The notes: generated by a model from the letters alone, not told the origin. DNA of 64,000 nucleotides from Deferrisoma camini S3R1 (GCF_000526155.1 NZ_JAFN01000001.1:3001014-3065013), one strand, 5' to 3'. Counted from the stretch's first letter, positions 24,273 to 33,541 are shown. Numbers and translations: made by a program.

Positions 24273-25676
24273 ATGGACCACCAAACCCAAACCATCACCG
24301 ACATCATCCTGAAGGCGGCCGAGCGGGCCCGGGTCGAGACCTCCAACGAGCCGGAGCCGGGCCTCACCAAACGGGTGAAGTGGCCGGTCACCTGCACCGT
24401 GGGGCCGGGGCTGGAGGGCGCCATCGCCTGCGAGAGTCGGGTGGGGTACGTGAACGGCGCGAAGGGATGGCTGATCTACCGGGGGTACGACATCTTCGAC
24501 CTGGCCGCCCACTCCAACTTCGAGGAGGTGTGCTATCTGCTGCTGCACGGCAGCCTGCCCACGGCCGACGAGTTCCGGGCCTTCCGGGACCGACTGGCCG
24601 AGTACCGGTGGGTGAACAAGACCCTCCGGATGCTCATGGGGTTTCCGATCGAAGAGATGCATCCCATGGCGGCCCTGCGGCTCGGCGTGAACCTCATGCG
24701 CCAGGAGTTCACCTACGCAGACTCCCGGGAGCGCCGCCCGGTCAAGGGCAACATCATCGGGTCCGACGAGGACTCCATCCCCATGGAGACCAAGCCCCGC
24801 GGCGAGACCCACGCGATCTACGAGTTCAAGCGCCGCAGCCGGGCCCGCCGGCTGCGGGCCAGCCAGCAGATGGACGACGCGGGCAGCATCCAGTCCGCCT
24901 ACCACCTGATCGCGGGCATGGCCACCCTGGCCGCGGCGATCTCCCGGGTGCACCAGGGACTGATGCCCCTGGATCCCGATCCGGAGCTGAGTCACGCCGC
25001 CAACCTGCTGTACATGATGACCGGCCGCCGGCCCACCCCACTCGAGGAGCGGGTCATGGACGTGTGCCTGATCCTCCACGCCGACCACGGCATGAACGCG
25101 AGCACCTTCGCGTCGCTGGTGGTGGCCTCGACCCTGGCCGACATCTACCTGGCCGTGGGCTCGGGAGTGGCCGCGCTCCAGGGCCCCCTGCACGGCGGGG
25201 CCAACGAGCAGGTGATCTACATGCTCGAGGAGCTGGCCGAGACCGGGGACGTGACCGGCTGGATCGGAAAGAAGCTGGCCGCCAAGGACCGGATCATGGG
25301 GTTCGGCCACCGGGTGTACAAGGCCTATGACCCCCGGGCCCGGGTGCTGGGCCCGCTGGCCGAGGCCCTGGCCCGGGGCAAGCCGGACGTGGAGCCCCTG
25401 TTCCGGGTGGCCCAGCAGCTGGAGGCCGAGGTCCTCAACCGGTTCGGCAACGAGAAGAAGATCTTTCCCAACGTGGACTTCTACTCGGGCCTGGTGTACC
25501 GGAGCCTGGGGATCGAGCCGGAGATGTTCACCCCGCTCTTCGCCGTGAGCCGGGTGGCCGGGTGGACCGCGCGGGTCCTGGAGTACCTCCACAACAACCG
25601 GATCTTCCGGCCCCGGGCCATCTACGTGGGCGAGTTCCACAAGGAGTTCCCCTCCCCGGCCGAGCGGGGATTCTGA
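24273..25676 (+). CDS. gltA: Citrate synthase
   Basis: Condenses acetyl-CoA and oxaloacetate to citrate. It has 467 residues. Active-site blocks are ILHADHGMNAST (His), LQGPLHGGANEQ (His), FGHRVYKAYDPRA and FPNVDFYSG (catalytic Asp). Compared with ordinary bacterial enzymes there is an extra, charged segment at about residues 146-208 (rich in Arg, with Gly/Ser-rich turns) between LRLGVNLMRQ and the helix AYHLIAGMA. The ATG at 24273 follows AAGGAGA; a 55-codon upstream extension was rejected. It converges on the acs operon, whose product acetyl-CoA it would use. Confidence 0.93.
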   Translation: MDHQTQTITDIILKAAERARVETSNEPEPGLTKRVKWPVTCTVGPGLEGAIACESRVGYVNGAKGWLIYRGYDIFDLAAHSNFEEVCYLLLHGSLPTADEFRAFRDRLAEYRWVNKTLRMLMGFPIEEMHPMAALRLGVNLMRQEFTYADSRERRPVKGNIIGSDEDSIPMETKPRGETHAIYEFKRRSRARRLRASQQMDDAGSIQSAYHLIAGMATLAAAISRVHQGLMPLDPDPELSHAANLLYMMTGRRPTPLEERVMDVCLILHADHGMNASTFASLVVASTLADIYLAVGSGVAALQGPLHGGANEQVIYMLEELAETGDVTGWIGKKLAAKDRIMGFGHRVYKAYDPRARVLGPLAEALARGKPDVEPLFRVAQQLEAEVLNRFGNEKKIFPNVDFYSGLVYRSLGIEPEMFTPLFAVSRVAGWTARVLEYLHNNRIFRPRAIYVGEFHKEFPSPAERGF

Positions 25677-25754
25677 TACCAAGTTGCGTTCAAACAGAGA
25701 TCCATCGGGGGCCGGGGCAAGGGGTCCAATAGCTCTGAACGCAACTTGGTATGA
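25674..25754. repeat. Palindromic ATACCAAGTTGCGTTCA element (type copy)
   Basis: Perfect 17-bp inverted repeats at 25676-25692 and 25736-25752 around 43 nt, starting at the citrate synthase stop codon. Related ends are at 5216/5479, 10181-10194, 13858/14140, 39252, 40470-40482 and 56081/56176. The recurrent core AGATCCATCGGGGGCCGGGGCAAG-like text is shared with 56100-56135 and 13885-13910. Confidence 0.8.
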
Positions 25755-25777
25755 TTCGGGCCTTCGGCCTGGGGCGA

Positions 25778-25855
25778 GGGAACTCCAGGCTTTCGAGCTT
25801 CCCGGCCTCCCAGCTTTCCAGCCTTCTAGCTTTCCAGCTTTTCGGCCTTCCATCC
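25778..25855. repeat. Octad array between convergent genes
   Basis: Clear 8-nt period: AGCTTTCC, AGCCTTCT, AGCTTTCC, AGCTTTTC, GGCCTTCC. It lies between the palindromic element and the terminator. Confidence 0.7.
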
Positions 25856-25856
25856 G

Positions 25857-25897
25857 AAACAAAACGCCCCGGGCTGCGCAGGCGGCCCGGGGCGTTT
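25857..25897 (-). terminator. Rho-independent terminator of the acs operon
   Basis: Perfect 10-bp stem: 25865-25874 (CGCCCCGGGC) pairs with 25885-25894 over a 10-nt loop. On the minus strand TTTTGTTTC follows. It lies 30 nt past the acsE stop. On the plus strand a shorter T-run follows, so it could also act on gltA transcripts. Confidence 0.8.
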
Positions 25898-25926
25898 CGT
25901 GTCTGGTGCGGTTCCGGCGGGGGGAG

Positions 25927-26808
25927 CTAGTCCTCCAGCCAGGAGTGGGAGTACAGCACGTCGCCGTTGAGCACCTTGAAGGTCTTGTAGAGCATCTTCT
26001 CGGTGTCGTTGGTGGGCTGCACGTCCTCGCCGTTCATCAGCTTGCCCACGTACTCCACCTGGTCCATCCGCTCGCCACGGCAGATGGCCATCATCTCGGC
26101 GTCGTACGAGTCCACGATCGCGGACTCCTGGCCCAGGTGGTACAGCATCATCAGGTACACCCGGTTCAGGATCGGCCGCAGCTCGTTGGGCGCGCCGTTC
26201 GACACGTTGGACAGGCCGCAGGTGTTCGTAGCGCCCGGAAGGATGTCCTTCACCATGGGCAGGAACTCCATGTAGGCCTTGACCTGGTTGATGTCCACGG
26301 ACACCGGCAGCACGATCGGGTCCACCCAGTACCGGGCGTGGTCGATGCCGAGCTCGTCACCCATGGCCATGATGGTGGTCAGGGCCACGGCCCGCTCGCT
26401 CGAGTCCCGCGGGATGCCCTCTTCGCTCATGGTCAGGGCCACGAAGTCGGCGTCGTACTTCTTCACCAGCGGCAGCCGCTCCTGCATGCTCTGGGGCTGG
26501 GCCGAGATCGAGTTGATCAGCGCCCGCTCGTTGCACACCTGCAGGCCCGCCTCCACCGCGGCGGTGTTGGTGGTGTCCAGGGCCAGGCGCACGTCCTTCT
26601 TGACCTCCTGCACGGTCTCCACCAGCCACCGCATCATCTCGTCGCCGGCCTTCCGGGCCGGGCCGAGGTTCAGGTCGAGCATGTCGGCGCCGGCCGCCAG
26701 CTCCTCTTCGGCCATCTTCTGGATCGGACCCTTGTCCTTCTCGCGGATCGCGGGCCCGATGGTCTTGCTCATGATGTTGATGCTCTCGGCAATCGTGAAG
26801 ATCTTCAT
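25927..26808 (-). CDS. acsE: 5-methyl-THF:corrinoid/iron-sulfur protein methyltransferase
   Basis: Transfers the methyl group of methyl-THF to the Co(I) centre of the corrinoid iron-sulfur protein, the bridge between the two branches of the Wood-Ljungdahl pathway. It has 293 residues and a pterin-binding TIM-barrel fold: GADMLDLNLGPAR, LALDTTNTAAVEAGLQV, INSISA and GLSNVSNGAP. It is the last gene of the acs operon. A GC-rich stem-loop separates it from acsC and a strong terminator follows. Confidence 0.93.
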   Translation of the reverse strand: MKIFTIAESINIMSKTIGPAIREKDKGPIQKMAEEELAAGADMLDLNLGPARKAGDEMMRWLVETVQEVKKDVRLALDTTNTAAVEAGLQVCNERALINSISAQPQSMQERLPLVKKYDADFVALTMSEEGIPRDSSERAVALTTIMAMGDELGIDHARYWVDPIVLPVSVDINQVKAYMEFLPMVKDILPGATNTCGLSNVSNGAPNELRPILNRVYLMMLYHLGQESAIVDSYDAEMMAICRGERMDQVEYVGKLMNGEDVQPTNDTEKMLYKTFKVLNGDVLYSHSWLED

Positions 26809-26832
26809 CTCGTTCCTCCAGATGCGAAATCG

Positions 26833-26855
26833 GGGGGGCGCCGGCGGCGCCCCCC
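26833..26855 (-). other. GC-rich intercistronic stem-loop, acsC-acsE
   Basis: GGGGGGCGCC (26833-26842) pairs perfectly with GGCGCCCCCC (26846-26855) over a 3-nt loop. There is no U-tract, so it is more likely an RNA-stability or processing element than a terminator. Confidence 0.6.
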
Positions 26856-26869
26856 GAAACGGACCGGCT

Positions 26870-28222
26870 CTACTGGCCGACGTAGTCCTTCAGGAACTTC
26901 GGAATGTCGGCCGCCTCGCGGGTGCCGATCACCACCTCCCAGCCCTCACCGAGCTCCTCCTGGAGTTCGCCGGAGATCTGGGCCACGTACCCGGGGATGA
27001 TCAGCTTGCGGTGGTTCACCTTCTCGGTGATGCCGCTCTTCTTCACGAACGGGGCGATGGCGTCGGCCACGAACTTGCCGGCGGACCAGGCGGTCAGCAC
27101 GCTCATGCCCTCGGTGTCCATGATCAGCAGCCAGGTGGGCACCCGGCTCGCCTCCACCTCGGCGCTCACCACGAAGTAGGTCAGCGCGAAGTTGGTGGTC
27201 ACGATCACCGGGCTGTCCGGACCGGGGTTGTTGATCTCGTAGATGCCCTGGTCCATGGTCATGGGCCGCTGCGGGTCGGTGTAGATGTTCAGCCGGTTCA
27301 CCAGCAGCGGGTAGGTCACGGCCGGGTCCAGGGTGCTCAGCACGACCGCACCGGCGTACTTGTCGATCAGCAGGGCCGCGTAGGTGGCCTGCAGTTCGAC
27401 CTCCTGGGTCATGGCGCAGGGGAACGCGATGGTGGGGAAGCCCAGGGGCCGGAACTTCTTGTCCAGGGCCGCCCGCCGGATCGCGATGTTGGCGGTCACG
27501 GTCTCGCGGATGCCCTTCCAGCCGGTGTCGAGCAGGGCCTCCTTCAGGCCGGCGGCCACGATCTTCTCGCCCACGGCCGCCAGGTCCTCGAGGGTGTCGC
27601 CCTGGGCCACCGGCACCGCGCCGACCTCCTTGGCGAAGGCGATCAGGTCGTCGGCGTTGTCCTTAGTGACCGGGTGGATCGCGAACTTCTTGCCCTTCAG
27701 GGCCTCGGCCGCGGCCTTGAGCGTCGCCACGTCCTCGGACGACACGATGATGCCCTTCTCGGTGGCGCCGCCCACCTTCTTCACCAGGTCCAGGAACGAG
27801 GCCTGGTCCTTCTTCTGGTCCCAAAGGAACGCCCAGTTGGGGGCCAGGATCTTGCCCACCCGCTCGAAGCTCTGCTCGTTGAGGTATTTGAGCTGGGTGT
27901 CCACGTCGTCGGCCGACTGCTCGTTCGACAGGGCCACCACGATGGCCGTGGGGTTCACGAAGGTCTTCTCGTGGCGGTACTTGACGGTCTCGCCGCCCAC
28001 CTTCCAGGCCGCGTCGCCCTGGCCCAGGGTCACGTCCCGGATCGGGGGCGCGCTGGCCTCGGACAGCTTGGCCTTGGACTCCTCGCTCACGTAGGGGCAC
28101 TTGTCCAGCTCGGCCTTGCCGGCCGCCAGCTTCATGGCGAACGCCAGGCAGGTGGGGTCCCCGCACTCCTTACAGTTGGTCTGGGGGAGCAGCTTGTAGA
28201 TCTGAATTCCCGTGAGTCCCAT
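26870..28222 (-). CDS. acsC: Corrinoid/iron-sulfur protein, large (gamma) subunit
   Basis: Carries the [4Fe-4S] cluster and, with the small subunit, the corrinoid that hands a methyl group to acetyl-CoA synthase. It has 450 residues. The N-terminal cluster motif is intact: Cys17, Cys20, Cys25 and Cys42 (NCKECGDPTC...KCP). The remainder is the TIM-barrel/corrinoid-binding part (LIMDTEGMSVLTAWSAG near the C-terminal domain). Its partner AcsD is encoded three genes upstream in the same operon. Confidence 0.95.
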   Translation of the reverse strand: MGLTGIQIYKLLPQTNCKECGDPTCLAFAMKLAAGKAELDKCPYVSEESKAKLSEASAPPIRDVTLGQGDAAWKVGGETVKYRHEKTFVNPTAIVVALSNEQSADDVDTQLKYLNEQSFERVGKILAPNWAFLWDQKKDQASFLDLVKKVGGATEKGIIVSSEDVATLKAAAEALKGKKFAIHPVTKDNADDLIAFAKEVGAVPVAQGDTLEDLAAVGEKIVAAGLKEALLDTGWKGIRETVTANIAIRRAALDKKFRPLGFPTIAFPCAMTQEVELQATYAALLIDKYAGAVVLSTLDPAVTYPLLVNRLNIYTDPQRPMTMDQGIYEINNPGPDSPVIVTTNFALTYFVVSAEVEASRVPTWLLIMDTEGMSVLTAWSAGKFVADAIAPFVKKSGITEKVNHRKLIIPGYVAQISGELQEELGEGWEVVIGTREAADIPKFLKDYVGQ

Positions 28223-28276
28223 GATCCCTAACTCCTTTCGTCAAAGCGCGTAGCGCGAATCTCGAAACATCCAACC

Positions 28277-28307
28277 GGCGGCGGGGGGCCCGGGGCTCCC
28301 CGCCGCC
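28277..28307 (-). other. GC-rich intercistronic stem-loop, acsB-acsC
   Basis: GGCGGCGGGG (28277-28286) pairs perfectly with CCCCGCCGCC (28298-28307) over an 11-nt loop, in the 92-nt gap between the acsB stop and the acsC start. No T-run follows. Confidence 0.6.
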
Positions 28308-28314
28308 GTGGGCA

Positions 28315-30519
28315 TTACATCATGGGATCCATCTCGAGGGCGGGATGGCCCACCTTCTGCATGAACTCCATCACCTCTTCCTCGGTGGTGGCGTCCTCCT
28401 CGGTGGCGATCTTGTCGTAGAGATCGGGCACGCCCTCCTCCTCGCCCCGCTTCTGGATCACCTCCTTGAGGGACTCCTTGAGGTGCTTGGGCATCCAGGC
28501 CACCCGCTTGATCCCCCCCTCGGCCGAGATGAACTTCTTCGAGCCGATGTAGAACTTCGAGATCCCCACGAAGCCCGGGGTCTGGGCGCCGCCGCCCACC
28601 GACCCGGCCAGAGTGGAGAACGGCATGCCGCAGGGGGTCATGCCCGGGAAGTCCCGGTCCACCACCATGACCGCGTTGGCCATGGGCAGCAGGACCACGA
28701 TCGCCTCGAAGCACCCGCAGGAGGTCATCGGGTCGACCATGAGGGAGTAGGCGCTGAACGAGGTCACCGACTCGTGGGAGTTCTGGTACACGTACTCGTT
28801 CACGCCGCTCCACTGGCCCAGTTTCTCGTCGATCACGTCGCCCTTTTTCACCGGCTGGTTCGGGCCGGTGGGGTTGATCTCGTAGGCGGCCTTGCCGTCC
28901 AGCCAGTTGTAGGCGCCGCACAGGCCCGGCCGCTCGGGGCTGATCACGCACACGTGGTCGGGCGCAAACGACTGGCACAGCAGGCAGGAGTAGAACGTCT
29001 CCACGGTCTCGTCGGTCATGGCCCCGAGGCGCGACTCCCGCTCACGGTAGGTCTTGCGGGCCTCCTCGATCAGCTCCTTCACCTTCTCGGGCTCGGTGTA
29101 GATCCGCACCTGGACCTTGTCGAGGATCTTACCGAACTCGTTGTGGAACTTGGCGTGGAGGATGGTGCCGAAGTGGCTCAGGCGCAGCCCCGCCTCGTAG
29201 GCCTTCTTGGACACCCGCATCCACAGGATGTCACGTTGGCCGATGTGCAGGATGCCCTCGGCGCCGTTCAAGAGGTGGTGGATCTGGCGCTCCAGGATCG
29301 GCTCGAAGTCCGGCTGCATGTTCCGGCCGGCCACCTCGACCCAGATGCCGATCGGATAGGTCTTGCCCACCTCCATCTCGTCCAGGTCGGGACCGATCAC
29401 CTCGAACTTGCCGTCCTCCACCTGGTCGAGCTCCAGCATGCGGCAGAACTCGAACCCGTCGGCCTTGGGCCCGCCCAGCTCCACGTGCATGGCGTCGCGA
29501 CCGATCCGCTCGCCCTCGAACGCCGGGGAGTACGAGACCGGGATGTCGATCTTGGAGATCTGGATCTTGAGGCCCCGGACCTCGATGGCCTTCGAAACGA
29601 TCTGGTCGTGGGGCACGTTTGACACCACGTGCTCGTAGGTGCAGACGCCGGTGACCAGGATCTCGGGGATGTCCGAGTCGGCGATGGTGGGGAAGCCGTA
29701 GTTGATGGCGCCCGCGGCCGCCGCGTACCACTCGTCGGTGACCTCGCCCAGGGCCAGCACGAACGCGAAGATCCGGTTCTTGTTGTACCGCAGGATGCCG
29801 GCGTAGTCGCCTGGCTTCACCCCGCCGAAGGCCATGGCGGCCCGGGTGGCGAACCCGACGGCGTGGATGGCCGCCGAGGTGTCCCGACCGAACGGCACGA
29901 GCCGGGTGGGCCAGCCCACCTGCACCCCGGCCTCCACGAGCTGCTCGGCAAAGGTCTTGCCGTTGTGCTCCGAGGCCATGAACACGTAGATGCCCTTCTC
30001 CTGGAGCTCCTTGGCGATCTTGACCGCGGTCTCGTTGTCGGGGGCCGCGCCCACGACCGCGGCGAACCCGGGGGCCGAGCCGTCCACGAACTCCACGCCC
30101 CGTTTGCGCATGATCACGTCGTCGGCCGCGCCGAGCCAGATGTTGTCCTCGGTGGGGTCCTCACCCGTCACGTACGGGATCGGGTCCTCCAGGTACTTCA
30201 GCGCCTCTTCCATGTCGTAGGCGAACAGGGTGGCCATGCCCGCGTCCAGGGCGTGGCCCAGATACGGCACCCAGAGCTGGTCCTCCACGTGGGGGGGCAG
30301 CAGCTCCCGGCACCGCTCGAGCACCGGCTTCATGTCGCCGAGCGTCTCGACCTTGTGGCCCAGGATGCCGTAGATCACCGGCAGGTAGTACCCGGTGTTC
30401 GGCAACTTGACCTCTTTGTCCTCGCCGAACTTGGCGATGGCGTCGTTGACCTTCTTCTCCACGCGGTCCACGATGGCGTGGGCCCCGCGGATCGCGGCAG
30501 CGCAGATAATCTTCGACAT
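28315..30519 (-). CDS. acsB: Acetyl-CoA synthase, alpha subunit of CODH/ACS
   Basis: Joins CO, a methyl group and CoA to acetyl-CoA at the Ni-Ni-[4Fe-4S] A-cluster. It has 734 residues, close to the Moorella enzyme. A-cluster ligands are visible: CLLCQSFAPDHVC and GLCGAYNW (about residues 510-535), and the SCGCFE motif near residue 600, whose two cysteines bind the distal nickel. The N-terminal domain (LPVIYGILGHKVETLGDM) forms the contact with CODH. It follows acsA by 18 nt. Confidence 0.96.
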   Translation of the reverse strand: MSKIICAAAIRGAHAIVDRVEKKVNDAIAKFGEDKEVKLPNTGYYLPVIYGILGHKVETLGDMKPVLERCRELLPPHVEDQLWVPYLGHALDAGMATLFAYDMEEALKYLEDPIPYVTGEDPTEDNIWLGAADDVIMRKRGVEFVDGSAPGFAAVVGAAPDNETAVKIAKELQEKGIYVFMASEHNGKTFAEQLVEAGVQVGWPTRLVPFGRDTSAAIHAVGFATRAAMAFGGVKPGDYAGILRYNKNRIFAFVLALGEVTDEWYAAAAGAINYGFPTIADSDIPEILVTGVCTYEHVVSNVPHDQIVSKAIEVRGLKIQISKIDIPVSYSPAFEGERIGRDAMHVELGGPKADGFEFCRMLELDQVEDGKFEVIGPDLDEMEVGKTYPIGIWVEVAGRNMQPDFEPILERQIHHLLNGAEGILHIGQRDILWMRVSKKAYEAGLRLSHFGTILHAKFHNEFGKILDKVQVRIYTEPEKVKELIEEARKTYRERESRLGAMTDETVETFYSCLLCQSFAPDHVCVISPERPGLCGAYNWLDGKAAYEINPTGPNQPVKKGDVIDEKLGQWSGVNEYVYQNSHESVTSFSAYSLMVDPMTSCGCFEAIVVLLPMANAVMVVDRDFPGMTPCGMPFSTLAGSVGGGAQTPGFVGISKFYIGSKKFISAEGGIKRVAWMPKHLKESLKEVIQKRGEEEGVPDLYDKIATEEDATTEEEVMEFMQKVGHPALEMDPMM

Positions 30520-30537
30520 ATCGTTGACCTCCCTCGG

Positions 30538-32493
30538 TTAGACTTCGAGCTGGCGGCGGGCTTCCATATCGAAGAGCACCCGCTCCTTCTTCTTGTGGAT
30601 CCCCAGGGCCTCGCGCTTCTTGTTGATGTGGTCGATCATGAGCGCCGCCATCTTGTTGGGGTCGCTCTCGAACGCCCACTTGCCGCCCAGGTCCTCCTCG
30701 ATCCCGCCGAAGAGGTACTCGGCCCACTTGGTGCCCTCGATGGCCGGGAAGGTCACGCCGAACACCGTGAACACGCCGCTGGCCACGAAGTAGTGGCCGA
30801 TGGCGATGGCCTTCTCGCTCATGTACTCGGGTGCGGCGCCGGCCACCGGCAGGTCGGAGATGTCGTCCCCGAGGCCGCCCGTCTTCACCATCTCGGACAG
30901 GGCCACCAGGATCCGGCTGTTGTCCACGCAGGCGCCGGAGTGGAGCACCGGCGGCATGCCCACGGCCTCGCACACCTCCCTGAGGCCCGGGCCGCAGTAC
31001 TTGGCCGCCGCCTCGGGCTGCATGAAGCCCATCTTGGCCATGGTGATGGCCGAGCACCCGGTCTGGACCACCAGCACGTCGTTGGCCAGCAGCTCCTTCA
31101 CCAGCTCGTAGTGCACCCAGTCGTGCTTCACCCGGGGGTTGGTGCAGCCCACCACCCCGGCCACGCCGCGGATGCGGCCGTTGATGATGTTGTCGTTGAG
31201 CGGGGTGTAGCTGGCGCGGAACGTGCCGCCCAGCATGTAGTTGATGGTCTCGTGGCTGAACCCGCCGATCATCTGCTCGCGGGTGTCGGGGATGGTCACC
31301 TTGGAGGCGTCGCGGTTCTTGAAGTTCTCGATCGCCTTGGTCAGCAGCTCCACACCGGACTGCCGGGCGTTCTCGGTGCCGTGGAACTCGATGTGCTCCG
31401 CGCCTTCGATCTTGCACCGGTAGTTGGTGGTGAAGAACTTGGTGTGGAAGCACTGGGACAGGCTCACCAGGCCCTGCTGGATGCACTGCACGTCCACCAT
31501 CATGCCGTCCACGGCGCCGGTGATGATCACCGCGTCACACTGCATGAAGTTTCCGGCGTGCTTGAGGCCCCGGCGGATCAGCTGCTCGTTGCCCGAGCAG
31601 CACATGCCCACCAGGTTGATGCCCTCGGCCCCAGCCTCCTTGGCCTTGGCCAGCATCTCCGGGTCCTCGGCCAGCTCACAGAGCATGTCGAGCATGTGCG
31701 GCTCGTGGCCGTGCACCACCACGTTGACCTTGTTGGCGTCGAGCACGCCCAGGTCCACCTCGCCCCGGATCGGCTTGGGGGTGCCGAACATGATGTCGGA
31801 CAGCTCGGTGGACACCATGGACCCGCCCCAGCCGTCGGCCAGGGCGCACCGGGCGGCGCCCAGGGTCAGGTTCTTGTAGTCCTGGTCCACGCCCATGGCG
31901 GTGCGGTGCATCATCTCCACCACTTCCCGGTCCACGCCCCGGGGCAGAAGGCCCAGCTCCTGCCACTTCTTGAACCGGGCCTCGGGGGCCCGCTCCAGGA
32001 ACTTCAGCGGGCCGTGCTGCTGACCAAACTGGCTCAGGCAGATCTCCGCCACCTCCACGGCCACGTCCTTGACCTCGCGGCCCTCGGTCTCCACGCCCAG
32101 GTCCTTGGCCACGGCCAGCAGCTTGGCCTCGTCCCGGATCTGGTAGTCGGGGTTCTCGCCCTTGGCGATGCTCAGAAACAGCTCGCTCATCTCCCGGCCG
32201 TGGTCCGAGTGGGCTGCCGTGCCCGCGGCCACCATCCGGGCGAAGTTCCGGGCCTGGATGGTGTCGATGGTGGCGCCGCACACGCCCACCTTGTCGTAGG
32301 GAGCCTTGGAGCTCAGCCGGCACGGCCCCATCACGCAGTGCTTGCAGCAGGCGCTCTTGGCGCCGATGGGGCAGGCAGACATCTCGTCGGCCCGGTCGAA
32401 CGCCGTCGAAAGCCCGGCGTCGCGGGCCTTCTTCAGCATCTCGGCCGTGGTCTCACAGATCGTCACGTCCTGGATCTCTCGAAGTTTCGCCAT
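30538..32493 (-). CDS. acsA: Anaerobic carbon monoxide dehydrogenase, catalytic subunit
   Basis: Interconverts CO2 and CO at the Ni-Fe-S C-cluster and feeds CO to acetyl-CoA synthase (cooS family). It has 651 residues. N-terminal cysteines for the D- and B-clusters are Cys41, Cys49, Cys50, Cys53, Cys58 and Cys72; the eight-residue spacing 41-49 matches the [4Fe-4S] D-cluster type. C-cluster regions are seen as VVHGHEPH (His), VGMCCSGNE, CTNPR, VVQTGCSA and HSGACVDNSR. It lies between acsD and acsB. Confidence 0.96.
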   Translation of the reverse strand: MAKLREIQDVTICETTAEMLKKARDAGLSTAFDRADEMSACPIGAKSACCKHCVMGPCRLSSKAPYDKVGVCGATIDTIQARNFARMVAAGTAAHSDHGREMSELFLSIAKGENPDYQIRDEAKLLAVAKDLGVETEGREVKDVAVEVAEICLSQFGQQHGPLKFLERAPEARFKKWQELGLLPRGVDREVVEMMHRTAMGVDQDYKNLTLGAARCALADGWGGSMVSTELSDIMFGTPKPIRGEVDLGVLDANKVNVVVHGHEPHMLDMLCELAEDPEMLAKAKEAGAEGINLVGMCCSGNEQLIRRGLKHAGNFMQCDAVIITGAVDGMMVDVQCIQQGLVSLSQCFHTKFFTTNYRCKIEGAEHIEFHGTENARQSGVELLTKAIENFKNRDASKVTIPDTREQMIGGFSHETINYMLGGTFRASYTPLNDNIINGRIRGVAGVVGCTNPRVKHDWVHYELVKELLANDVLVVQTGCSAITMAKMGFMQPEAAAKYCGPGLREVCEAVGMPPVLHSGACVDNSRILVALSEMVKTGGLGDDISDLPVAGAAPEYMSEKAIAIGHYFVASGVFTVFGVTFPAIEGTKWAEYLFGGIEEDLGGKWAFESDPNKMAALMIDHINKKREALGIHKKKERVLFDMEARRQLEV

Positions 32494-32529
32494 AACCGGT
32501 TTCCTCCCTCGGTGGTTTCCCCAGGGCCC

Positions 32530-33480
32530 TTAGGCCATGAGTTCGTCGATGATCTTCTTCAGGATCCGCACGGAGTCGGGGTGGCGCAGGATCAAGACGT
32601 CGGCGCCGGCGGCCAGCACGTCCACGGCCGAAACGGTCTCCCACAGCACCCCGCGGACCTTGGCCTCGCCCCAGGCCGGCTCCTCGTCCACCGACACCGA
32701 GGCCTCCTTGGTCTTCCAGGTGTACTTGCCCACGTCCAGGATCAGGGGGGACTGCATCTTCTCGTCACCCTGCTTCAGGCCCGTGAGCCGGTCCCGCTCC
32801 ATCACGGTGTAGCAGTACTCGATGCCGTACCCCAGGGCGCCCATCTGGGGGTCCATGAGAATCTTGGTCATGGGCACGCCGAGGTTGTTCAGCAGGATGT
32901 TGAGCTGTTTGGCCATGTTCACGTCGATGGGGGTCTGCTGCACCACCACGTGGTCGTACCCGATGGCCGCGCCGCCGATCTTCTTGTAGTTGCCCTCCTT
33001 GGCCGGCCCGATCACCAGGTTCATGCCGGCGCACACCTCGGCCACCTTGGACAGGGTCTCGGCGTCCTTCTCGTCGTTCTCGCAGCCCCACACGATCAGG
33101 GGCACCGGGATCGCCTCGGCCACCTTCTTGGCCAGCTCGGCCGCCTCGTCGGCGCTGGTGTTCATGCCGTTGGGGTCGGTGCTCGCCAGCTGCAGGCAGA
33201 TGGCCTCGGCGCCGAACTCCTCCACGCACTTCTTGGCCCAGGCCACCGCGTCGCCCATCACGTCGGCGAACGGCTCCTTGCAGGCCGGCGCCCAGGTCTC
33301 GCACACCTCGGCCTTGTCGTACACCTCCATGGCAACCAGTGGGCGGTTGGGGAACTCACCCTCGAAGTTGCACAGGGGCATCGCGGTCTCGCCACCCACG
33401 GTCCGGGCCTTGTCGCCCGCGCCGATCGTGACCTCTACGATCTTGCCGTTGTACTTGTCTTTGGGGAACTCGAATGCCAT
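32530..33480 (-). CDS. acsD: Corrinoid/iron-sulfur protein, small (beta) subunit
   Basis: Forms the heterodimer with AcsC that carries the methylcorrinoid. It has 316 residues and a TIM-barrel fold, with FPNRPLVAMEVYDKAE, ASTDPNGMNTSADEA, VIGPAKEGNYKKIG and HVVVQQTPIDVNMAKQLN. It is placed between cooC and acsA, a common order in bacterial acs operons. Confidence 0.95.
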   Translation of the reverse strand: MAFEFPKDKYNGKIVEVTIGAGDKARTVGGETAMPLCNFEGEFPNRPLVAMEVYDKAEVCETWAPACKEPFADVMGDAVAWAKKCVEEFGAEAICLQLASTDPNGMNTSADEAAELAKKVAEAIPVPLIVWGCENDEKDAETLSKVAEVCAGMNLVIGPAKEGNYKKIGGAAIGYDHVVVQQTPIDVNMAKQLNILLNNLGVPMTKILMDPQMGALGYGIEYCYTVMERDRLTGLKQGDEKMQSPLILDVGKYTWKTKEASVSVDEEPAWGEAKVRGVLWETVSAVDVLAAGADVLILRHPDSVRILKKIIDELMA

Positions 33481-33541
33481 GACTACCGCTCCTTTCGCCC
33501 AGTGGCCCGAAGGCCGTGGTCCAAAACGAAGGTCCCCAGGT

